A DNA stretch of 7,699 nucleotides from CBCPMX01 sp965120355 (GTDB taxonomy: Bacteria; Bacillota; Clostridia; Oscillospirales; Oscillospiraceae), in assembly GCA_965120355.1 (NCBI GenBank), contig CBCPMX010000096.1, forward strand, positions 1 through 7,699, written 5' to 3'. The translations under genes were made by a program, and so were the position numbers. Below are positions 1-5,220 of this stretch, one piece after another. Under the pieces are notes generated by a model, which was not told the DNA's origin, made no database searches, and saw only the letters and a program-made list of their open reading frames with translations. The stretch's first letter is position 1. The number at the start of each line of letters is the position of its first letter.

Positions 1-348
1 CAACTTCGTACACAACAGGACAATATTTGCGAATACTTAGAGAAAGGCGTTTATACCGTTGAAATGTTCACAAAACGCAATGAGGCATTGATGAAAGAGC
101 TTCGAAAGCTGCAAGCTTCAGAGGATGACCTGCTGAAGCAGAAGGAATCCAAGAGCAGTACGAAAAGCATTGAAGCGGAGGTAATACCTACAACACAGAG
201 AATCCTGGACAGTTATCCCCACCTATCGGTAGAAGAAAAAAATCGGTTGTGGAAAATTGTCATGAAGAAAATCACAATGTATCGAACGCCAGAAGGAGAC
301 TTTACCCTACATATTTATCCAAAGCTCCCTATGGGAAACACGCCGTAG
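1..348 (+). CDS. Large serine recombinase, C-terminal fragment (5' end outside window)
   Basis: The reading frame is open from base 1 and ends at TAG 346-348, giving about 115 residues; the catalytic and zinc-ribbon parts would lie upstream of the window. The ATG at 64 is internal, since the codons before it (QLRTQQDNICEYLEKGVYTV) continue the family pattern. The fragment shows the usual tail of large serine recombinases: an 'LEKGVYTVEMFTKRNEAL' segment, a charged coiled coil (roughly codons 22-60), a helical 'LSVEEKNRLWKIVMKKI' region, and the terminal 'DFTLHIYPKLP' strand. Such enzymes integrate and excise phages and integrative elements through a serine-linked DNA break. The sequence is markedly more AT-rich than the genes that follow, suggesting recent transfer. 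The stop lies only 27 bases before the next gene's promoter, so an element boundary is probably very near. Whether the gene is intact cannot be judged here. Confidence 0.85.
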   Translation, partial: QLRTQQDNICEYLEKGVYTVEMFTKRNEALMKELRKLQASEDDLLKQKESKSSTKSIEAEVIPTTQRILDSYPHLSVEEKNRLWKIVMKKITMYRTPEGDFTLHIYPKLPMGNTP

Positions 349-358
349 GCTGTAGGCT
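345..358. repeat. Tandem 7-bp duplication at recombinase stop codon
   Basis: GTAGGCT occurs twice head-to-tail, starting in the last codon of the recombinase. It lies at the change from AT-rich to GC-rich DNA. It may be chance or part of an attachment-site core; nothing in the window decides this. Confidence 0.35.
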
Positions 359-374
359 ATTTCAAATCTATATC

Positions 375-403
375 TCGACGCTGTCCTCCTCTTGTGATAT
401 ACT
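375..403 (+). promoter_or_regulatory. Sigma-A-type promoter for the GTPase-nuclease fusion gene
   Basis: The -35 TCGACG (375-380, 4/6 to TTGACA) is separated by exactly 17 bases from -10 TATACT (398-403, 5/6). The -10 is preceded by TGTGA, a Gram-positive TRTGn extended -10 motif. The predicted start near 410 leaves a leader of about 30 nt, too short for an attenuation peptide of the kind found upstream of tet(M). The gene therefore looks transcribed from its own promoter rather than from the recombinase. Confidence 0.65.
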
Positions 404-426
404 AATTTATAGTATGTCTTTACGAG

Positions 427-432
427 AGGAGG
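427..432 (+). promoter_or_regulatory. Strong ribosome binding site
   Basis: AGGAGG, within GAGAGGAGGA, lies 7 bases before the ATG at 440. This is a near-perfect Shine-Dalgarno match and fixes the start of the fusion protein. Confidence 0.85.
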
Positions 433-439
433 ATTTTTT

Positions 440-3046
440 ATGGGCCGACAGGCCAACGAAACGAAGCCTATCAAACATATTTGTGCGGGTCTGTTGGCCC
501 ATGTGGACGCGGGAAAGACCACCCTGACTGAGGCCATGCTGTATCAAAGCGGCTGCCTGCGGAAATTGGGACGGGTGGATCATCGGGACGCGTTTCTGGA
601 TACTGACACATTGGAACGGGAACGCGGCATCACCATTTTCTCCAAGCAGGCCATTTTGCCGCTGCCGGAGCTGGAATTGACTCTGGTGGACACGCCGGGC
701 CATGTGGACTTTTCCTCAGAAATGGAACGGGTGCTGCCGGTGCTGGACTATGCCATTTTAGTTGTCAGCGGCACCGACGGGGTCCAGGGCCACACGGAAA
801 CCCTCTGGCGGCTGTTGGAACAGTATCAAATTCCCACCTTCGTGTTTATCAACAAACTGGACCTGTCCGGGACCGACCGGGCAGTCCGCATGGCCGAGTT
901 GAAAGCGCAGCTGAGCGACGGCTGCATTGATGTGTCCCGTCCGGAATCGGCCTGGTGGGAAGAGGCAGCGTTGTGCAGCGAAGCCCTGTTAGAGACGTAT
1001 TTGCAGACCGGCCAGCTGCCCCCTGCCCAAGTGGCTGAAGCGGTCGCGGCACGCCGGATGTTCCCCTGCTATTTCGGCTCGGCCCTGAAGCTGGAGGGCG
1101 TGGACGCCCTGTTGGAGGGACTGTCCCGCTACACAGTGCAGCCCGTCTATCCCGAGTCCTTTGGGGCTAGGGTCTATAAAATCTCCCGGGATCCCCAAGG
1201 TACGCGCCTGACCTGGCTGAAGGTCACCGGCGGCGTTCTGCGGGTCAAAGATCCGGTGCAGGGGCCCGGCTGGGTGGAAAAGGCGGATCAGCTGCGGCTG
1301 TATTCCGGCGAAAAATTTCAGCAGGCCGAGCAGGTCCCCGCCGGCAGCATCTGCGCCGTCACGGGCCTGACCCAGACTTACAGCGGTCAGAGTCTCGGGG
1401 CAGACACGGCAGCCCACGCGCCGCTGCTGGAGCCGGTACTCACCTATCAAGTGATTCTGCCGCCGGACGCCGATGTCCACACGGCGCTGCAGCAGCTGCG
1501 GCAGCTGGAAGAGGAGGACCCGCAGCTGCATATGGTCTGGAACGAACAGCTGCGGCAGCTGCACATGCTGCTGATGGGAGAGGTACAGCTGGAGATTTTG
1601 CAGCGGCGCATTGCCCAGCGCTTTGGAATGGACGTGCAATTTGGAACCGGCAGTATCGTATACAAAGAAACCATCGCCAACACGGTGGAGGGCGTGGGCC
1701 ACTATGAGCCCCTGCGCCACTATGCCGAGGTGCATTTGCTGCTGGAACCGCAGCCACAGGGCAGCGGCCTGGAATTTGCCACGGCATGCAGTGAAGATGT
1801 CCTGGACCGGAACTGGCAGCGGCTGATTCTGACCCATCTGGAGGAAAAGACCCATCTGGGCGTTTTGACCGGCTCGCCCATCACCGATATGAAGATCACG
1901 CTGCTGACCGGCCGCGCCCATCTGTCCCACACCGAGGGCGGCGATTTCCGCCAGGCCACCTACCGGGCCGTGCGTCAGGGGCTGATGGAGGCGGAGTCCG
2001 TTTTGCTGGAGCCGTGGTATGCCTTCACCCTGGAGGTGCCGGTGCAGAACGTGGGCCGCGCCATGACGGATTTGCAGCAGCGGTTCGCCCAGTATGACGG
2101 TCCCGAACAGGCCGGGGACATGGCCGTCCTCACCGGCGCCGGTCCCGTTGCCACCTTGCGGGACTATCCCACGGAGCTGGCATCCTACACCAAGGGCCGG
2201 GGCCGGATGCGCTGCACCGTGCGGGGCTATGCGCCCTGTCACAATCCGGATGAAGTGGTGGCGCAGATTGCCTATCATCGAGAGGCCGATCTGGAAAACT
2301 CCGCCGATTCCATCTTCTGCTCCCACGGCGCCGGCCATGTGGTTCCATGGGACCAGGTAAAGCAGCATATGCATCTGGATGCGGTCTACCGGCCCGCCAA
2401 ACCGGCGGAGGAGGTTTCTCCGGCCTCCGCGCCGGCACGCCGGACAAGCCGGCCCCTGACGGCTGCCGAAGAAAAGGAACTCGAAGCCATTTTTGAGCGC
2501 ACCTACGGCCCCATAAAACGCCCCCAGGTGTATCGAGAGGTCAAACCGGCCCGCCACAACCTGGACGACAAGCCGGTCACGTTGAAAACGCCGAAGCCCA
2601 TGGATGAATATCTGCTGGTGGACGGCTACAACATCATTTTTGCCTGGGACGAACTCAAGCGCCTGGCTCAGGAGGATCTGGAAGCCGCCCGGCAGCAGCT
2701 GATGGACCGGCTGTGCAGTTATCAGGGCTATAAAAAGTGCCGCGTCATCCTGGTGTTTGACGCCTACCGGGTCAAGGGCGGCCACCGCACGGTGGAGCCC
2801 TATCACAATATTACAGTGGTCTACACCAAGGAGGCCGAAACCGCCGACATGTATATTGAGCGGGCTTCCTACGACATCGGCAAAAAGCACCGCGTCCGCG
2901 TGGCCACTTCCGACAATATTGAGCAGCTCATCATTCTGGGCCACGGCTGCCTTCGCATCTCCGCCCGAGCCTTTCACGCAGAGGTACTGGAAGTGGAAAA
3001 AACCATCGGCGGGCTGCTGGACCAGCGCAGCAGAGGCGATGCATAG
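440..3046 (+). CDS. TetM/EF-G-like ribosomal-protection GTPase fused to a YacP/Rae1-type NYN endoribonuclease domain
   Basis: The 868-residue protein is far longer than TetM (about 640). Residues 1 to about 645 follow EF-G/TetM: G1 AHVDAGKTT (20-28), G2 RERGITI (60-66), G3 DTPGH (84-88), G4 NKLD (138-141), G5 SAL (214-216), then domains II-V, with 'LLEPWYAFTLEVPV' and 'YTKGRGRMRCTVRGYAP' like the TetM C-terminal region. The TetM loop-III position reads LSHTEGGDF (495-503), not SPVSTPADF, so the tetracycline-displacing tip is not conserved. A Pro/Ala-rich linker and a helix 'LTAAEEKELEAIFERTYGPIKR' (about 655-694) lead to residues 721-868. That segment matches the stand-alone YacP/Rae1 family: VDGYN (727-731), VFDA (772-775), TKEAETAD (796-803), ATSD (822-825) and a 'GCLRISAR' tail. 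The putative metal-binding acids D728, D774, D803 and D825 are present. Family knowledge: TetM-type factors use GTP to enter the A site, and B. subtilis Rae1 cleaves mRNA there. The combined cytoplasmic role, A-site entry plus mRNA cleavage, is inference. Tetracycline resistance is possible but not supported. Confidence 0.92.
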   Translation: MGRQANETKPIKHICAGLLAHVDAGKTTLTEAMLYQSGCLRKLGRVDHRDAFLDTDTLERERGITIFSKQAILPLPELELTLVDTPGHVDFSSEMERVLPVLDYAILVVSGTDGVQGHTETLWRLLEQYQIPTFVFINKLDLSGTDRAVRMAELKAQLSDGCIDVSRPESAWWEEAALCSEALLETYLQTGQLPPAQVAEAVAARRMFPCYFGSALKLEGVDALLEGLSRYTVQPVYPESFGARVYKISRDPQGTRLTWLKVTGGVLRVKDPVQGPGWVEKADQLRLYSGEKFQQAEQVPAGSICAVTGLTQTYSGQSLGADTAAHAPLLEPVLTYQVILPPDADVHTALQQLRQLEEEDPQLHMVWNEQLRQLHMLLMGEVQLEILQRRIAQRFGMDVQFGTGSIVYKETIANTVEGVGHYEPLRHYAEVHLLLEPQPQGSGLEFATACSEDVLDRNWQRLILTHLEEKTHLGVLTGSPITDMKITLLTGRAHLSHTEGGDFRQATYRAVRQGLMEAESVLLEPWYAFTLEVPVQNVGRAMTDLQQRFAQYDGPEQAGDMAVLTGAGPVATLRDYPTELASYTKGRGRMRCTVRGYAPCHNPDEVVAQIAYHREADLENSADSIFCSHGAGHVVPWDQVKQHMHLDAVYRPAKPAEEVSPASAPARRTSRPLTAAEEKELEAIFERTYGPIKRPQVYREVKPARHNLDDKPVTLKTPKPMDEYLLVDGYNIIFAWDELKRLAQEDLEAARQQLMDRLCSYQGYKKCRVILVFDAYRVKGGHRTVEPYHNITVVYTKEAETADMYIERASYDIGKKHRVRVATSDNIEQLIILGHGCLRISARAFHAEVLEVEKTIGGLLDQRSRGDA

Positions 3047-3076
3047 CCCGATATGGAACACGCCTTGTCTGCATCC

Positions 3077-3110
3077 GCTTCCGGCGGCAGCAGGCGCCCT
3101 CTCCGGAAGC
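3077..3110. repeat. Inverted repeat (8-bp arms) after the fusion gene
   Basis: GCTTCCGG (3077-3084) and CCGGAAGC (3103-3110) can pair around an 18-base GC-rich loop, 31 bases after the stop at 3046. No U-tract follows on either strand, so it is not a classical terminator. It could stabilise the 3' end of the mRNA. Confidence 0.45.
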
Positions 3111-3124
3111 TATGTGAAAAAAAC

Positions 3125-3151
3125 TTGACCAAACGTTTACAAACTTCTAAT
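3125..3151 (+). promoter_or_regulatory. Weak promoter-like pair in the convergent intergenic region
   Basis: TTGACC (3125-3130) and TCTAAT (3146-3151) are each 5/6 matches to sigma-A hexamers, but the 15-base spacer is short. Initiation near 3158 with termination at 3291 would give an RNA of about 130 nt with no evident protein. It may well be chance in an AT-rich spacer. Confidence 0.25.
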
Positions 3152-3237
3152 GCTTTCGCTATTATTTTGTCATATCTGTGGCGCATACTGTTCTCACAGG
3201 CGGAAAATCCGTTTTTCATTCTCTTTCTCTCTTTGTT

Positions 3238-3291
3238 GCAAATCGCCGATGCAGTCCGGTCAACTGCATCGGCGATTTGCGTTTTCTTTTT
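3238..3291 (+). terminator. Strong intrinsic terminator of the fusion gene
   Basis: GCAAATCGCCGATGCAGT (3238-3255) pairs perfectly with ACTGCATCGGCGATTTGC (3263-3280), an 18-bp stem with a 7-base loop, followed by GTTTTCTTTTT. The U-tract exists only in the plus direction, so it terminates the GTPase-nuclease transcript about 190 bases after its stop. Read from the minus strand the hairpin is followed by AACAAAGAG, so termination of the convergent esterase transcript here would be less efficient. It also insulates the convergent genes from each other. Confidence 0.9.
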
Positions 3292-3298
3292 GATGCGC

Positions 3299-4894
3299 TC
3301 AGTGAAATTTCACGTCAATGAAAAAGTCCAGCCAATCGGCATAGGCAGGGCTGTCCACCGTATCGGCGTCGTTGCGGAAGAAGTACAGCTTCGGCTCCGC
3401 CGGATCATAGGCGGGCCAGGTCAGGCCGCTGGGGCGGTCCAGCCCGGTGTTTGGGTCGCCGCAGGTGATGAAATTGACCCAGCTGTTGTGCACCTGGGCC
3501 AGCATCCGCTGGTTTTCCTCCGTGTCCTCCCGGCCATAGAGGTTGGCAAAGGCGAAGTTCATCTCCACCGTGTGATACGCCCCCAGGGCCGGGTCGCCGT
3601 CGGCAGGCACATAGTCAAATTGATAGGCGTAGACCGTGTCGCCGTGGCTGGCCAGCATCCGCTCCATCTCCGCCATGCCAGACCAGAAGAAGGACATGGT
3701 GCAAATGTTCCGGGCTATCTCGTACGGTTCGCTGCCCAGCTGATCCGCCACGGCCAGCACCTCTCCGGCCCGCTGCTTGAAGATCTTGTACACATACCGT
3801 TCCAAATCCGCCTGATTCGCGCTGGTGGGGACAAAAATGCTGCCTTCGTTGGTATTGTAGCCCATGAGGACCTCCACATGGTTGTAGTCCCCCGCCTCCA
3901 TGGCGGCGTAGGGATCCAGTGGGATCACCGTACCGTCCGACACCGGCCAGAAGGTAAACGCCTCGTTTTCCGTCACGTTCCAAGGCCATTTTGCCATATT
4001 CCAGAGGGTATGTGCATCCACAGAGCGCAGCAGCGTCAGCCCCTCTTCACTGTCCTCCGCGCCGAACTGGGCGGCATAGAGCTGGGAATTGACAATGGCA
4101 TCCTCCAGCACACCGCCATTCATCAGCGGTGCGCCGTCCACATTGGACAGCAGACATCCGCTCTCCAGAATCGCCCGCTGGAACAGGCCCTCCGCCAGTG
4201 GGCTCATGATCAGATTGGACACGGAAAACGCGCCGGCACTCTCACCGCCGATGGTGACGTTATCCGGATCGCCGCCAAAGGCGGCGATATTGTCCTGCAC
4301 CCATTGCAGCGCCATGATCTGATCCAGAGTTCCCCAGTTTCCGGTGGTGCCGTATTCGTCATATAGCGTCTCCAGGGCCAAAAATCCCAGGGCGCCCAAC
4401 CGGTAGTTCATGGTCACCAGGATCACGCCGTCCTTTGCAAAGTTGGTCCCGTCAAACAGACCGTTGCCGCCGGAACCCTGGACAAAGGCCCCGCCGTGAA
4501 TCCAGACGTAGACCGGCAGATTCTCCGCATTTTCCGGCGCCCAGACGTGCAGATACAGGCAGTCCTCGTCCCCCAGCAGCTGACCGGAGGTGTTGATCTG
4601 CACCGCCATGCCGTCATAGCTGGTGCAGTCCAGAACGCCCTCCCAGGGCTCCGGCTCCTCCGGCGGCGCAAACCGCAGATCGCCCACTGGAGGCTTGGCA
4701 TATGGAATGCCGTGGAATTCCATAATTCCGTCCACAGCGTAGCCGCCCACGTCGCCCTTTTCCGTAGAGATCGTGACGGCGGTGACTTCCGGTTCGACCG
4801 ATGCGGCAGGTTCCGGCGCCGGTTCCGCGCCGCAGGCCGTCAGCAGCAGCGCCAGCACCAACAACAATATCCAGATCCGGGTCCTTTGCTTCAT
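3299..4894 (-). CDS. Secreted lipoprotein carboxylesterase, type B (alpha/beta-hydrolase)
   Basis: The protein has 531 residues, starting at the ATG complementary to 4892-4894 and ending at a TGA complementary to 3299-3301. It begins with a lipoprotein signal: positive MKQRTR, hydrophobic IWILLLVLALLL, and lipobox LTAC with the acylated Cys at 21. A Pro/Glu-rich tether (22-38) follows, so it should be anchored outside the cytoplasmic membrane. The remainder is a full carboxylesterase/pNB-esterase fold: 'FHGIPYAKPPVGDLRF' (60-75), EDCLYL (110-115), oxyanion HGGAF (133-137), nucleophile elbow GESAG with Ser219, acid Glu350 in NTNEG, and His441 in 'GAYHTVEMNFAF'. The Ser-Glu-His triad is complete, and length fits the family (about 490-550). 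Enzymes of this type hydrolyse short-chain carboxyl esters; the natural substrate cannot be read from sequence and no neighbouring gene hints at one. It is transcribed alone, convergent to the GTPase fusion and divergent from the hydratase. Confidence 0.93.
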   Translation of the reverse strand: MKQRTRIWILLLVLALLLTACGAEPAPEPAASVEPEVTAVTISTEKGDVGGYAVDGIMEFHGIPYAKPPVGDLRFAPPEEPEPWEGVLDCTSYDGMAVQINTSGQLLGDEDCLYLHVWAPENAENLPVYVWIHGGAFVQGSGGNGLFDGTNFAKDGVILVTMNYRLGALGFLALETLYDEYGTTGNWGTLDQIMALQWVQDNIAAFGGDPDNVTIGGESAGAFSVSNLIMSPLAEGLFQRAILESGCLLSNVDGAPLMNGGVLEDAIVNSQLYAAQFGAEDSEEGLTLLRSVDAHTLWNMAKWPWNVTENEAFTFWPVSDGTVIPLDPYAAMEAGDYNHVEVLMGYNTNEGSIFVPTSANQADLERYVYKIFKQRAGEVLAVADQLGSEPYEIARNICTMSFFWSGMAEMERMLASHGDTVYAYQFDYVPADGDPALGAYHTVEMNFAFANLYGREDTEENQRMLAQVHNSWVNFITCGDPNTGLDRPSGLTWPAYDPAEPKLYFFRNDADTVDSPAYADWLDFFIDVKFH

Positions 4895-4902
4895 TCTTTT
4901 GT

Positions 4903-4910
4903 CCCTCTTT
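4903..4910 (-). promoter_or_regulatory. Ribosome binding site of the esterase
   Basis: On the minus strand AAAGAGGG ends 8 bases before the ATG at 4894. This is a good though not perfect Shine-Dalgarno site and supports the start that includes the complete lipoprotein signal. Confidence 0.65.
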
Positions 4911-4943
4911 CGCCTTTTTTGTTTTGGCAGGTTTTATGACATG

Positions 4944-4967
4944 CGTCCAGTGTATCACAAATGGACG
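4944..4967. promoter_or_regulatory. Inverted repeat overlapping the esterase -10: possible operator
   Basis: CGTCCA (4944-4949) and TGGACG (4962-4967) form a 6-12-6 inverted repeat that brackets the predicted -10 of the esterase promoter. The size and placement suit a dimeric repressor, but the 6-bp arms could be chance and no regulator gene is in the window. Confidence 0.4.
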
Positions 4968-4977
4968 GTTTATGCAA
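4949..4977 (-). promoter_or_regulatory. Sigma-A-type promoter of the esterase
   Basis: On the minus strand, -35 TTGCAT (4977-4972, 3/6) and -10 TACACT (4954-4949, 4/6) are 17 bases apart. A TGTGA extended -10 element compensates for the weak -35. Transcription would begin near 4942, about 48 nt before the start codon. An alternative pairing, TTGTGA with the downstream CATAAA, is possible but weaker. Confidence 0.5.
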
Positions 4978-4982
4978 TCAAG

Positions 4983-5065
4983 TGTGCGCTCTGTAAGATT
5001 GCGCGGCCATTTTGGAGGGCCGGGTTGGACCACTGCCGTGCATTTTTTCAGGAATGGCGCGCACA
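4983..5065. repeat. Candidate dispersed intergenic repeat with short terminal inverted repeats
   Basis: This 83-base stretch is bounded by TGTGCGC (4983-4989) and GCGCACA (5059-5065), a perfect 7-bp inverted pair. It is GC-rich, codes for nothing credible, and lies between two divergent promoters. Its minus-strand conceptual translations ('KMHGSGPTRPSKMA', 'CTAVVQPGPPKWP') resemble short spurious 'proteins' that I recall from annotated Clostridia genomes, which is how repeated noncoding elements often show up. This is recollection and inference; only one copy is in the window. Confidence 0.35.
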
Positions 5066-5126
5066 AACAGCGGACGCCCGCCTGATTCCGCCCTCTTTTC
5101 GCCCAACTCCTCAGCGGTCTTTGTTC

Positions 5127-5155
5127 TTGCATTTATCTGCGGAACTTGGTATGAT
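5127..5155 (+). promoter_or_regulatory. Sigma-A-type promoter of the hydratase
   Basis: TTGCAT (5127-5132) and TATGAT (5150-5155, 5/6) are 17 bases apart, with a TGG extended -10 directly before the hexamer. The predicted start is near 5162, giving a leader of about 59 nt. It points away from the esterase promoter about 150 bases upstream. Confidence 0.6.
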
Positions 5156-5174
5156 AAAAGCCAGAATTGAAAGC

Positions 5175-5205
5175 TGGGGCGGATCTGTGTGGATTGGCCC
5201 CAATC
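5175..5205 (+). promoter_or_regulatory. Two mutually exclusive leader hairpins before the hydratase RBS
   Basis: TGGGGC (5175-5180) can pair with GCCCCA (5197-5202). Alternatively GATTG (5192-5196) can pair with CAATC (5201-5205), ending next to the Shine-Dalgarno at 5207. The two share bases 5197-5202 and cannot coexist. They could tune translation, but no known riboswitch fold is recognised and both stems are short. Confidence 0.25.
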
Positions 5206-5206
5206 G

Positions 5207-5211
5207 GGAGG
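5207..5211 (+). promoter_or_regulatory. Ribosome binding site that fixes the hydratase start
   Basis: GGAGG (within GGGAGGG) lies 9 bases before ATG 5221. An in-frame ATG at 5152 overlaps the -10 and no Shine-Dalgarno suits other upstream in-frame codons. The longer reading beginning at 5167 (a non-ATG codon in the leader) would add 18 residues encoded within the leader and unlike the family N-terminus. The start is therefore placed at 5221. Confidence 0.75.
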
Positions 5212-5220
5212 GTCCACCAC

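Noticed and set aside
440..3046. Naming the GTPase gene tet(M)/tet(W)
   Set aside because: The sequence is clearly divergent, the tetracycline loop is not conserved and a nuclease domain is added. A resistance symbol would mislead.
989..3061. 690-codon open frame antisense to the GTPase-nuclease gene
   Set aside because: It is a GC-rich antisense shadow: low complexity, rich in Gly/Ala/His/Gln, with no family resemblance. The plus strand carries clear motifs across the same bases.
3201..3216. CGGA-AAA-TCCG followed by TTTTT as a second terminator
   Set aside because: A 4-bp stem is too weak, and a far stronger terminator lies just downstream.
3053..4366. 437-codon plus-strand open frame through the terminator and the esterase
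   Set aside because: It reads through the strong terminator at 3238-3291 and then mirrors the esterase codons. It has no Shine-Dalgarno and no recognisable protein.
4614..5132. 172-codon minus-strand frame across the esterase start
   Set aside because: It overlaps the esterase signal-peptide region in another frame and passes through promoters and the suspected repeat. It looks like a spurious translation.
5167..5220. Earlier in-frame start for the hydratase
   Set aside because: It would need a poor start codon inside the leader. The GGAGG at 5207-5211 fits ATG 5221, and the aconitase-type N-terminus begins there.
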